This document shows positions 7,950-17,700 of a DNA stretch of 31,239 bases, in pieces (the first letter of the stretch is position 1; the number at the start of each line of letters is the position of its first letter). Source of the DNA: CAYTAP01 sp964435775. Its GTDB lineage: Bacteria; Planctomycetota; Phycisphaerae; Tepidisphaerales; Tepidisphaeraceae. Where the stretch lies: assembly GCA_964435775.1 (NCBI GenBank), contig CAYTAP010000033.1:1-31239 (forward strand), in the 5' to 3' direction. The translations under genes were made by a program, and so were the position numbers. The notes beneath the pieces are model-generated. The model saw only the letters and a list, made by a program, of their open reading frames with translations. It did not search any database and was not told where the DNA came from.

Positions 7950-8807
7950 ATGAGTCAAGAAGTAGAGAACTCCGTTAGCGTGTCGCCAGCCGAGGGATAT
8001 TCACCTGAGTTGTACGCCGCCACGGAGGTTGCCCTGCCGGTGCATGGGTTGGAGGCCGTCAGTGACGTTGATCTGGATCAATACCGACGGGATGGATTTC
8101 TGGCGATTGAAGGGGCGTTTGACGCCGGGCAGTGCGATGGCGCCAAGGAAGCGCTGGCCGATTTGATGATGGGTCGCGTGCCGGGGTTTGACTGCATCGA
8201 TTTTGAACCGAGCGCCAAGGCGAAGCTCGATCAACTGACATTGGCCGAGCGCGAGTTGGCGGTGCGGAAGATCATGTGGTTCACAAACTTTGAGCCGCGC
8301 CTCAAGGCAATCATGGACGATGCGCCGCTCCTGAAAATCATCGCGAAGCTGGTGAACGACACGCCGGTGATGTTCCAGGACATGGCGCTGGTCAAGCCGC
8401 CGGGCGGACGGGAGAAGCCGTGGCATCAGGATCACGCGTACTTCCCCTATCCGCTGGGGACGCGAATTGTCGGCGTCTGGATCGCGCTCGATGAAGCGAC
8501 GGTTGAGAATGGGTGCATGCACGTGCTGCCGGGGGCGCACAAGGACGGGCCGGTCGTCCATTTCATCCGCCGGGACTGGCAGATCTGCGACACCGACATC
8601 CTCGGCCGACGGGAAGTGGCCGTCCCGCTCCGACCCGGCGGGCTGATGCTCTTCGACGGTCTGCTCCCCCACGGCACGCCCATCAACCACACGACCACCC
8701 GCCGCCGGGCGCTGCAATTTCACTACGCCCCGGCCAGCGCGACGAAGACGAGCAATGAAGCGCGCATGGCGATCTTCGGCAGCGAAGGGAAAGAGGTGTC
8801 GTGTTGA
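7950..8807 (+). CDS. Phytanoyl-CoA dioxygenase (PhyH) family protein
   Basis: 285 residues with the double-stranded beta-helix fold of Fe(II)/2-oxoglutarate oxygenases. The iron ligands are visible as His159-x-Asp161 in PWHQDHAYFPY and His241 in LLPHGTPIN, and an Arg near 253 in RRRALQFHY is placed to bind 2-oxoglutarate. Members hydroxylate fatty acyl chains, small metabolites or antibiotics; the substrate here cannot be told. The ATG at 7950 has GGGGA six bases upstream; the earlier TTG at 7923 is rejected. The gene has its own promoter and a possible operator. The next gene is convergent, ending three bases downstream. Confidence 0.9.
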   Translation: MSQEVENSVSVSPAEGYSPELYAATEVALPVHGLEAVSDVDLDQYRRDGFLAIEGAFDAGQCDGAKEALADLMMGRVPGFDCIDFEPSAKAKLDQLTLAERELAVRKIMWFTNFEPRLKAIMDDAPLLKIIAKLVNDTPVMFQDMALVKPPGGREKPWHQDHAYFPYPLGTRIVGVWIALDEATVENGCMHVLPGAHKDGPVVHFIRRDWQICDTDILGRREVAVPLRPGGLMLFDGLLPHGTPINHTTTRRRALQFHYAPASATKTSNEARMAIFGSEGKEVSC

Positions 8808-8809
8808 TG

Positions 8810-11800
8810 TCATGCGGCGGCGCGGCGCGCATCGGGTCGAAGGAGAAGCGGCTGCAGGTTTTCGATCAATTGGGCTTGTGAATACCGCTCGGCGACGGTT
8901 CGTTTCGCCGCCGCTCCGAGTTTGCGGCACAAGGCGGCGTCCTGGCTGAGCGTCAGGACATGCCGGGCGAAATCCTCGGCGTTCGCGGCGATCAAACCGT
9001 TCACGCCGTGCTCAATCGGTGAGCTGTGCGCCACATTTTTGAGGCAGATGACCGGCACGCCGCGGCTCATCGCCTCGACGACCTTGATCTGCTGGCCGGT
9101 CCCGCCGATGAGGGGGCAGATGGCGAAGGGGGCTTTGGCGTAGAGGGCGTCGAGATCATCAACGAAGCCGCGCAGGGTGACATTCGCGTGCGTCTTGAGA
9201 TGTTTGGCGACGCCGCCGACGACATCGAGGTTGAACTGGGGCAATTCCGCGATCACGGCGGGTAAGACCCGGCCGGTGAAATAAAGATGCCCCTGCCCGT
9301 TGAACATGTTGCTGCCGGCGACAAAGAGGGGATCGCCGTCGTGGGTGTTGTTCAATTCCACCGTCTCACACACGGCCGGCACGAGCAGGACATTTGTATT
9401 GATTGCATTTTTGGCGATCAAATCCCCCTCGCGTTGCGCGATCGCCAGCGTGTAATCAAATTGGTTGTACATCGCGTACTCGGCCGGGTCGGCGTTGTGC
9501 GGGCCGGCGGCGAAGTAGTCTTCATGCAGCAGATGCGCGGGAACGTCATCGGCGACGAATTGGCCGGAGTATTGGTTGCCCAGGTCCGCCCAGATGCGCT
9601 TTTGCATCGCGGCGTTGAAGCTCGCCAGGTCGAGCATGTCGATCACGCGCGTCGAAGAGGCGAACTCATCTCCGGCCATCAGGTGGCCCCATGTCGCGTA
9701 GTTGATGATCGTCAAATCCGGCTTCACCTCATTGAACGACTGGCGGAACTGCGCCAGCAAATCCGGCGGATTGAGCCTTTCGCCGAATGCCCCGCCGCCG
9801 GCGGCGTCGAGGCGGCGCTGATGGGCGAGATCGGCCGGCGTGGTCTCATGCAGATGCAGCTTGACCTGATGCTCGCGGCGAAGGCGCATGATGCTGTCCG
9901 GCGTCCACGGTCGCTCGGTCGTGAAGGTCGAGCTGAAAAGCGTGACTTGATACCCCAGCGTCTGGAGAGCGCCGACCACACACATGAAGCGATGATGAGC
10001 GCCGGTCGCCACGGGGAGCGGATTGTGAGGGAAAAAGAGCAGCGCCTTTTTCGTGGGCGATGCCGATGATGCGATCGCCGCCTTTCGCGGCGGCGTCACG
10101 GCGCGATACTCGAGCGGCACCGGCAAGGGCGCGCCGCGTGCTGCCGTCCGAGGGGCGCGATTCGATTCAAGCGCCCTCGCCCGCTCGGCGAGTGTTCGCG
10201 CCTCGGCGAGCCGTCCGACCTTGAATAAAGCCTGCGAGGCGATCCAGAATGCGTCGGCATCCTGCGGCGCGGCGTTGACGTACGACTGAATGACGCCGAG
10301 GACGGCGGCCACCTGTCCGGCGTCGATGGCCGCGACGCAGCACCCGGCCATCGCGTACGCATCAGGATACATCGGCAGCGGCTCGTTGTAGCGGGTGTGA
10401 TTGGCGATGCGGAAGCAATAGTAATCCTCCCAGAAGGTCAACCGTTCCCCCGGCGGCAACAACGCCGCATATGGCGCGGCGATCTCCTGCCAATTTTTCT
10501 CTTGAATGATGCGGGGGTTCTTGCTCTTGGCCCCTTCGCGCTCGAGGCGCGATTGGGAGAGCGTGCGGTCGATGAATTGGAAGTTGAACCCGGCCGCCGC
10601 CGTCCGCAACCAGTAATCGAGGTCAATCGAAAAGAACAAATCCTCCCGATAATCGCCCACTTTTTTCGCCACGCTCCGGCGGTAGAAGATCGACGGCTGC
10701 ATGAGGTGAAGATGATCGAACCAGCGCATGAGCATCGGCAGCGAGAGCGGCGAGCGGGGCACCGACCAATCAACGACATCGCCCGCTTCGTTGATGATCG
10801 CGCACTTGCCGTAGAGCACATCGGCCGAGGGATGCGCGGCGAATTGATCGGCGATCGTGTGAAGAACCGTCGAGCCGACGTAGGTGTCATCGGCGTTGAG
10901 CCAGTTGATGATGTCCCCGCGCGACAGACGAAGCGCCTTGTTGAGCGCCTCGGCCTCCCCATCGTCCGGCTCGGACAGCCATTTGACGTGCGGGTATCGT
11001 TTCAAGAGCGCCAGGGTGTCATCGGTCGAGGCACCGTCGGCGATGATGTGCTCGATGTTGGGATAGCGCTGTTCGAGCACCGATTCGATGCAGGCGCGAA
11101 GGTATTTGGCGCAATTGAAAGTCGGCGTGACGATCGAGATGAGCGGGAGGGCGTCCGCGATGCGAATACTTGCCGATTTGCTGGACAATTGCGTTGAGAA
11201 ATACACACCGGTTGATGCGCCCCTGGTTGGCGCCGCTTGCGCCGCCGCTGCGACCGGACCTTTGGACAACGCGGCCACAATCTCTTGCGCCCCCTGATGA
11301 TCCGGATGGACCGCCAGCAACCGTTTCGCCGCCGCCAGCGCCTCGGGCGACCTGCCCAGGCGCATCAGGCAGATGGCCCGCCCGGCGCGGGCGTCGAGGT
11401 TGTTCTCCGTCTTCAGCGCCGCCTCATAACACAAGAGTGCGTAGTCAATGTGCCGCGTCGCCCCGTTGGTGTTGTTGCCGTCGATACCCGATTGAAGAAA
11501 CACCCCGGCGGTCTGAACAAGATCATCGGCGCTGCAAGGCGCATCGGTCGGAACGGTCGGCGCACTCTCCTTGGCGCGGGTCATCACCAGATGAAAACTC
11601 TGCGACCCCTGATACATCCCCCGAATCCAGTCATGCCCGAAATAATCCGACAGTTCCGGATGATGCGCGAGCCCCAGCGCGGCGAACGTGTTCACCCACC
11701 AGACGTATGGCTGGACGGTCTGGTGATAATCGACCCCACCGTCGGAATCTGGGAAATCGGCGATGGAGAAGATGACGATCCCGCCGGGCGCGAGATGGCG

Positions 11801-12313
11801 CAGCGCATTACCGGCGACAGCGGCGATTTTCTCCGGCGCGATGTGCTCCATGAACTCCCAGCCGGTGATCACGTCAAAAAGCGCGGGCTCAGGCGCATCC
11901 CCCTCGGCCAATGTGAACGTTGCGGTGATGTCGCATGTGAATAGATGCTGCGGAATCGTCCCCCACTCCGCCCGCGCCAGGCGCTTGGAATAATCCGAGC
12001 CTTCCAGCCCCACGGCGATGTGCCCATCGTCGAGGCAATCCTTGACGAACCCCCCGCCGGCGCAGCCGAAATCGAGCACGCGCAGCGGGCGGCGATTCAT
12101 CAGCCGTTCGAGTTTGCGATTGAAAAGCCGGTTGCGGCTGTTGTCATTTTTCGTCCCGCGCGGGGCCAGATGATCCGGAGAATCCACGGCCACGGGCTTC
12201 GTGCAATCGAGTTTGAAACAGGTCATCCAATCCTTCCAGGGCGACACCGGCGCACAAAAAAGCCTCCCCTTGAAGGTTATCGGACGATCCGACCTGCAAT
12301 GTTCACACGGCAA
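8810..12313 (-). CDS. Methyltransferase-TPR-GT2-TPR-GT4 fusion protein
   Basis: 1,167 residues. N-terminal Cys3-x-x-Cys6 with Cys20 and Cys32 may bind zinc. A SAM methyltransferase follows, with motif I VLDFGCAGGGF at 79-89 and FDVITGWEFMEHI near 146-158. A TPR-like stretch is at about 260-350. A GT2 domain starts at about 391 with ISIVTPTFNCAKYL and has the NADD motif (473-476) of metal-dependent glycosyltransferases. A second TPR-like stretch is at about 665-735. A GT4-type domain closes the protein, with GTGQQIKVVEAMSRGVPV near 1085. It probably glycosylates and methylates a surface polymer in the cytoplasm. The TTG at 12313 is the first possible start after a stop and keeps the Cys motif, but has no good ribosome binding site; an alternative ATG is residue 30. 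Confidence 0.87.
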   Translation of the reverse strand: MPCEHCRSDRPITFKGRLFCAPVSPWKDWMTCFKLDCTKPVAVDSPDHLAPRGTKNDNSRNRLFNRKLERLMNRRPLRVLDFGCAGGGFVKDCLDDGHIAVGLEGSDYSKRLARAEWGTIPQHLFTCDITATFTLAEGDAPEPALFDVITGWEFMEHIAPEKIAAVAGNALRHLAPGGIVIFSIADFPDSDGGVDYHQTVQPYVWWVNTFAALGLAHHPELSDYFGHDWIRGMYQGSQSFHLVMTRAKESAPTVPTDAPCSADDLVQTAGVFLQSGIDGNNTNGATRHIDYALLCYEAALKTENNLDARAGRAICLMRLGRSPEALAAAKRLLAVHPDHQGAQEIVAALSKGPVAAAAQAAPTRGASTGVYFSTQLSSKSASIRIADALPLISIVTPTFNCAKYLRACIESVLEQRYPNIEHIIADGASTDDTLALLKRYPHVKWLSEPDDGEAEALNKALRLSRGDIINWLNADDTYVGSTVLHTIADQFAAHPSADVLYGKCAIINEAGDVVDWSVPRSPLSLPMLMRWFDHLHLMQPSIFYRRSVAKKVGDYREDLFFSIDLDYWLRTAAAGFNFQFIDRTLSQSRLEREGAKSKNPRIIQEKNWQEIAAPYAALLPPGERLTFWEDYYCFRIANHTRYNEPLPMYPDAYAMAGCCVAAIDAGQVAAVLGVIQSYVNAAPQDADAFWIASQALFKVGRLAEARTLAERARALESNRAPRTAARGAPLPVPLEYRAVTPPRKAAIASSASPTKKALLFFPHNPLPVATGAHHRFMCVVGALQTLGYQVTLFSSTFTTERPWTPDSIMRLRREHQVKLHLHETTPADLAHQRRLDAAGGGAFGERLNPPDLLAQFRQSFNEVKPDLTIINYATWGHLMAGDEFASSTRVIDMLDLASFNAAMQKRIWADLGNQYSGQFVADDVPAHLLHEDYFAAGPHNADPAEYAMYNQFDYTLAIAQREGDLIAKNAINTNVLLVPAVCETVELNNTHDGDPLFVAGSNMFNGQGHLYFTGRVLPAVIAELPQFNLDVVGGVAKHLKTHANVTLRGFVDDLDALYAKAPFAICPLIGGTGQQIKVVEAMSRGVPVICLKNVAHSSPIEHGVNGLIAANAEDFARHVLTLSQDAALCRKLGAAAKRTVAERYSQAQLIENLQPLLLRPDARRAAA

Positions 12314-12328
12314 TTGGATTCATTTTAT

Positions 12329-12371
12329 CCCTCCCCCGATGTACCCATCGGGGGAGGGCAGGGAGGGGGTC
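12329..12371. repeat. Family E solo arm (perfect GC-rich hairpin)
   Basis: CCCTCCCCCGATG (12329-12341) and CATCGGGGGAGGG (12346-12358) form a perfect 13-base stem with a four-base loop, followed by CAGGGAGGGGGTC. This matches the right arm of the family E element inside the next gene, so it is a single unpaired unit. On the minus strand its GGGGAGGG lies next to the start of the fusion gene. Confidence 0.85.
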
Positions 12372-12411
12372 TTTTCCTGCGGCCGGGCGTGATCGCAGGC
12401 GCCTGTGTTGA

Positions 12412-14592
12412 TCACCGCCCCGGCGATTGAACATACATCTCCCGATGCGCTGCCACGCTCGCTGGAACCGGGGGCAAGCCGTAGTAAGTCCGCGTCAGAC
12501 GGCTTAATTCGCCAGGATCGACGATGATCCGATCCACTTTTTCCCCGCCCAGCCATGCCGAAATGAGGCTCTCCCCTGGCTTGGCATCGACATCGAAGAC
12601 CGTTCGATAGCGCAATCGGGACGACGGGATTTGATAGAAGAACGCCTTGGCGTCCCCCGCCAGCCCGACGATGCCCGTCGCCGGATGATCGGGCGATCCA
12701 TACACCGCCGCTTCCACTTCCGGGGAATGCAGGCCGCGAAAGTCCGTCAGGCCGATAACCCCTTCCAACAACGGCGTATCGAATCGCCCGCCGAGGACGA
12801 CCACTCCCCAAAACGCCATGCCGGCCAGCGCCAGTCCAACAATTGTCGCCCACACCTTCCCAGCCATTTTCGCCGACAGCGCCGCGGTGGAGGCGCCGAT
12901 CAAAAGCGCGGCCACCGGAATGGCTGGGGCAAAAAACCGTGACTGCAAATGCGTGAAGCCGATCCACGTCACACCCATCACGCCGATGACGATCAGCAGG
13001 AACGCGCCCTCTCCCCTCAGGCAAACACACTCGGGATTTTCTCCCTCCCCCGTGTAACCGCGGGGGAGGGTTGGGGAGGGGGCTCCGCCCGATTCACCAC
13101 GAAAAGCCCCCTCCCTGCCCTCCCCCGGAGTACCGGGGGAGGGAATAAGCGGCCTGGTTGTTGCAAATACCTTTGCCATGCCGTCTCGCCGCCGTTTCCC
13201 GCTCGTCAGCATCAGCACCCCGCCGATCGCCGCCATCGGCCAAAGCACATACGCATAAGCCGGATCGGCGATCACCTGCTCCCAAAGCGCCGTCGCCCGT
13301 CCGGCCAACGAGCGTTGATCGGCCCTCGGCGAATGAGCTTTTTCATAACGAGTCACCTGCGCCGGAGAATAATCGCCGTGACCGAGCACGTGCATCAACT
13401 CCGGGTAGACCGGATTGCCCGCCCAGAGCTGATTGCGAATGAGCCAGGGGGAAAAGGTGATGACACCCGCCAATACAAAAACCGTGACACCGGTCGCCGC
13501 TGTCCGTAAGCGCGAAATCCACGACCCGGATACGCCCCGAGCGAACAGGATCGTCGCCCCTCCCGCCAGTGCCACCGCAATGAGCACCACCGGCACGGCC
13601 GTCAGCTTCGCCCCGCACGCCAGCCCCGCAAACGCGCCGGCGAGGATCAATGCGGAGGCCGCCCCGCCGACCTTTCGCTTCTCCTCAAATCCGCGCATCC
13701 CCCATCCCACCGCCAATGTCCCCCACAACAGCACCCCCCCTTCGTTGTAGGCGATTGTTCCGAGCATCGTGACCCAAGGCACAACCGCCATTGCCACGCC
13801 CGCGAATGCGCCGGCGACAGCGCCCCACTGGCCCGCTATCGCCACAACCGCCGCCACGGTCAACACCATGAACGCCAGATGAAGATACTGAGCCAGATAC
13901 ATCCCCGCCCACGGCCCGCCGCGCAGTTCCATCGCCGCCAGATAGTGCATCTCGACGTTGAAGGGCATGTACGAAAACACGTTGTGATCCAGCGGCTCGA
14001 TCCGCCCGGCGTCAAACCATTCGCGTGGCACTTGCAGGTGATACTCCACCACGTCATAGCCGTTCGGCTCGCCCGGCCAGAGCATCCCTGGCGGAACCAT
14101 GACCCCCACCACAGCCACTGCCGCAAATGGCGCAATGAGGAGCCACATCCACTGCCATCGCGTTGAGAGCGGAGGCAACGCGGCGGCCGCGCCATGCTTC
14201 TGTCTCCATCGCGCGATTGCGGCGATCCCAAGCCCCCACCCCACAATCAAAATCGCGAGCACGCTCCAACGGTTGAGCCATCCCAACAGGCCCAAGCCTA
14301 AAAACAGCAGGCTCATCATCCCCAAGCCGAGTCCGGCCGACGTGGCCGCTCGCATCAGGCCGTCACGCGGGCGCTGCGGACACGCCGCGTTCCCCCTCTC
14401 GTCCGATTTCATGACCCACCCCACCGCCCAGACCCCAAACCCCGCCGCCGCCATGACCCAAAGCGCCGCCAGCACGCCATCAGTCAGCATGCCGTAGACC
14501 ACCGCCGCCCACCCCGCGCCCGCCAGCCACAGGGCGCAGAGCAGGGTGAGGCCGGCGAATGCTCCAATCAACAGGTGGCTCTTCAAACCCAT
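12412..14592 (-). CDS. Polytopic membrane protein, predicted GT-C type glycosyltransferase
   Basis: 726 residues with about ten or more hydrophobic segments. The first large loop holds an acidic motif, GYDVVEYHLQVPREW at about 178-192, followed by NVFSYMPFNVEMHYL. The layout, with an Asp/Glu loop after the first membrane helices and a YHL motif, resembles GT-C (PMT/ArnT-like) enzymes that use lipid-linked sugars at the outer face of the membrane. The family was not confirmed. Residues about 480-520 are translated family E repeat (PSPGTPGEGREG and SPTLPRGYTGEGE), sitting between membrane segments. The ATG at 14592 is chosen because AAGGCGG precedes it and the extra residues of the longer frame (from 14709) are not hydrophobic. 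It precedes the fusion gene on the same strand and diverges from purL. Confidence 0.75.
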   Translation of the reverse strand: MGLKSHLLIGAFAGLTLLCALWLAGAGWAAVVYGMLTDGVLAALWVMAAAGFGVWAVGWVMKSDERGNAACPQRPRDGLMRAATSAGLGLGMMSLLFLGLGLLGWLNRWSVLAILIVGWGLGIAAIARWRQKHGAAAALPPLSTRWQWMWLLIAPFAAVAVVGVMVPPGMLWPGEPNGYDVVEYHLQVPREWFDAGRIEPLDHNVFSYMPFNVEMHYLAAMELRGGPWAGMYLAQYLHLAFMVLTVAAVVAIAGQWGAVAGAFAGVAMAVVPWVTMLGTIAYNEGGVLLWGTLAVGWGMRGFEEKRKVGGAASALILAGAFAGLACGAKLTAVPVVLIAVALAGGATILFARGVSGSWISRLRTAATGVTVFVLAGVITFSPWLIRNQLWAGNPVYPELMHVLGHGDYSPAQVTRYEKAHSPRADQRSLAGRATALWEQVIADPAYAYVLWPMAAIGGVLMLTSGKRRRDGMAKVFATTRPLIPSPGTPGEGREGAFRGESGGAPSPTLPRGYTGEGENPECVCLRGEGAFLLIVIGVMGVTWIGFTHLQSRFFAPAIPVAALLIGASTAALSAKMAGKVWATIVGLALAGMAFWGVVVLGGRFDTPLLEGVIGLTDFRGLHSPEVEAAVYGSPDHPATGIVGLAGDAKAFFYQIPSSRLRYRTVFDVDAKPGESLISAWLGGEKVDRIIVDPGELSRLTRTYYGLPPVPASVAAHREMYVQSPGR
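13043..13143. repeat. Family E paired inverted element inside a coding gene
   Basis: The left unit (13043-13082) has stem CCCTCCCCCG/CGGGGGAGGG, then TTGGGGAGGGGG. The right unit (13107-13143) is its inverted counterpart with stem CCCTCCCCCGG/CCGGGGGAGGG around loop AGTA. The two units differ in loop and foot, as the Y and Z units of a BIME do. The whole element is in frame in the membrane protein gene and adds roughly 34 or more residues. Confidence 0.85.
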
Positions 14593-14685
14593 CAAATCCG
14601 CCTTATCCACTTGAAAACATGAGCATGCCCCCCGAATCATCACGCACAAGGTATTGAACACCCGCCCAATAAACCAGCGGACTTT

Positions 14686-14710
14686 GCGCCGGCGCGCCGG
14701 CGCATACAAT
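14686..14710 (+). promoter_or_regulatory. purL promoter with 18-base palindrome; leaderless start
   Basis: A perfect 18-base palindrome, GCGCCGGCGCGCCGGCGC (14686-14703), stands directly before a -10 TACAAT (14705-14710). A weak -35 TTTGCG overlaps its left edge. Transcription would start at about 14717, the A of the purL ATG, giving an mRNA with no leader; no ribosome binding site is visible. The palindrome may be an operator. Confidence 0.5.
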
Positions 14711-14716
14711 CACGCC

Positions 14717-17700
14717 ATGATTTATCGGATCGACGTGCGAGATGCGGCATTGGCGAGAGGTGATGAGGCGGCGGTGGACCCGGTGGGAGAAGCCGTCCGG
14801 CATCAAATCGAGGAATTCGGAACGAAAGTCGGGCCAATCCGGACCAGCCGCATCTTCCTGATCGATACCGACGCCAGCGAACAAGAGATCGCGCGGGTGG
14901 CAAGAGAGCTGCTGGCCGACCCGATCGTCGAAAGCAGCGAGCTTTTTGTCGGCGGTAAGGATGCAACCCATCACGAAACCACGCACAGCCGCATTGAGAT
15001 TCACCTCAAGCCCGGCGTCATGGACCCCGTTGCGGCATCCACGCAGATGGCGATGCGGGACATGGGCTTGAACGTCCGTGAAGTCCGCACCGGCCGGGCG
15101 TATCTGATCGCCGGGCAAATCCCCAAAGAGGAGTTGCAGCGGATCGCGTCGCGCGTGCTGGCCAATGGAGTCATCGAAAGCGTTCACTTCGACGCCTATG
15201 TGCCCGATCATTTTCAAGCGGGTAAGACTTACGCGCTCAACCTGCGACATATTCCCTTGCTCGACCTCGACGATGAGGCCTTGAAAAAGTTAAGCCGCAC
15301 CGCGCACCTTTTCCTGTCCCTCGAAGAGATGCAAACGATTCAGTCGCATTTCCGCGAGCTCAAGCGTGAGCCGACCGACATCGAACTGGAAACACTCGCG
15401 CAGACCTGGAGCGAGCACTGTGTTCACAAGACGCTCAAGAGTGCGGTGGATGTTGAAGTCCAGGATTCAACCGGCAAAACCACCTCCACACGCCACTACG
15501 GCAACCTGATCAAGGAGACGATCTTCCAAAGCACGATGGAGCTGATGAATCGTGGCACGGGCGGCCCGCCCGTGGTGTCTTCCGATCATGGTCGGGCCGC
15601 CCATGCCACTTCGCCCGAGCCGTTCTGTCTCTCAGTCTTCGCGGACAACGCCGGCGTCATCGCGTTTGATGAAACCGACGCGGTCTGCTTCAAGGTCGAA
15701 ACCCACAACCACCCCAGCGCCATCGAACCGTACGGCGGCAGCGCCACCGGCGCCGGCGGGTGTATCCGCGACATTCTCGGCACGGGTCTGGCGGCCAAAC
15801 CCGTCGCCAACACCGACGTGTTCTGCGTCGCCTTTCCCGATTTGAGGAATAAGGATGAAGTAAGAAGGATGAAGGATGAAAAATCCCCTTCCGATTCATC
15901 CTTCACCCTTCATCCTTCATCCTTATCCCAAACATCCTTGCCAAGAGGCGTCATCCATCCCAAACGCATTCTCCAGCAGGTCGTCGCCGGCGTGCGGGAT
16001 TACGGGAATCGGATGGGCATTCCCACCGTCAACGGCGCGGTCTATTTTGACAACCGCTACCTCGGCAATCCGCTCGTTTTCTGCGGATGCGTCGGACTGA
16101 TCCCGCGCGATAAGATCAACAAGGCCGCCCGGCCGGGCGATGCGATCGTCGTCATGGGCGGGCGCACCGGGCGCGACGGCATTCACGGCGCAACCTTTTC
16201 GTCGGCCGAACTGACCGACACCCACGCCGACGAGTTTTCCCACGCGGTGCAGATCGGCAATGCGATCACCCAGAAGAAGATGGCCGACGTCATCCTTCAG
16301 GCCCGCGACCAAAACCTCTTCAGCGGCATCACCGACTGCGGCGCCGGCGGCCTGTCCAGCGCGATCGGCGAGATGGGCGAAAAGGTCGGCGCCCGCGTCG
16401 AACTTCATGAAGTTCCTCTCAAATACGCCGGTCTGCGCCATGATGAAATCTGGATCAGCGAAGCACAGGAGCGGATGGTCCTGTCCGTCCCACCCGAACA
16501 TGTTCAATCGCTCCTCGATCTCGCCGAATCCGAGGATGTGGAAGCGACGGTCATCGGCACATTCGGCACCGAGGGGCGCGAGCTGATCCTCAACTACGCC
16601 GGACAGGAAGTCGGCCGACTGAAGATGAGCTTCCTGCACGATGGGATTCCGATGTCCACGCGGAAGGCGGTGGTGGAAGAAAGAGTGGGCAGTGGGCAGA
16701 CTTCGACGAGCTCAGTCGAGTCGTGGGCAGCGGGCAGTGGGGAGGGAGTGGCCACATCATCCGAAGCGAAAGCTCGGCTGCTCAATACGCTGGCCCATCC
16801 CAACGTCGCCAGCAAGCATTGGGTGATCCGCCAGTACGACCACGAGGTGCAAGGGGGGAGCGTGATCAAGCCGCTCATCGGGCCGATGCAGATCGGTCCG
16901 AGCGATGCCTCGGTCATCCGCCCCAAGCTTGATTCAATCAAGGGCGTCGCGATCGGTTGCGGGCTGACGCCAGGCGTGGCCGATCCCTACTGGATGGCGA
17001 TCGCCGCGATCGATGAGGCGATTCGCAACGTCGTCTGTGTCGGGGCGGATCCATCGAAGGTCGCGATCCTCGACAACTTCTGCTGGCCGAGCGTGGATGA
17101 TGAGGTGACAATGGGCACGCTTGTTGCCGCCTGCGAGGCCTGCCGGGACGCGGCGCTGGCGTACGGCATCCCCTTCATCAGCGGCAAGGACAGCCTCCAC
17201 AACCAATTCACCAACCAGGAAACCGGGGAAGTCCTCCGCATCCCCAACACGCTGCTCATCAGCGCCATCGGCGTTTTGGACGACATAACCAAATGCGTAA
17301 CGATGGACTTCAAGCGTACCGGCGGGCAAGTCTGCATGATCAGCACGCGCAATCCCGCGAGCCTTACCGACCTCGCCGCCACCCATCGCGCCCTGGCGAG
17401 CGCCATCGCCAACGGGTGGATCGCCAGTTGTCATGATGTCAGCGACGGCGGCGCGGCGACGGCGGCCGCCGAAATGGCCATCGCCTCCGGGCTTGGCCTC
17501 ACAATCGATGCCGCCTGGATTCAATCCCCCGACACCTGGGCCGAAGTCCCCGGCCGCTACCTCGTCGAACTGTGCGGCGACACCCATGTTGACACGCTCG
17601 CCGCCGCATTCCCCACGGCCGATGTCGCCGCCATGGGCATCGTGCAACCCACGAAAACCCTCGCGCTCACCACGAACGATCAACCGTCACTTCAAATTCC

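Noticed and set aside
12329..12371. Rho-independent terminator
   Set aside because: The stem is strong but no T run follows it on the transcribed minus strand; it matches a dispersed repeat unit instead.
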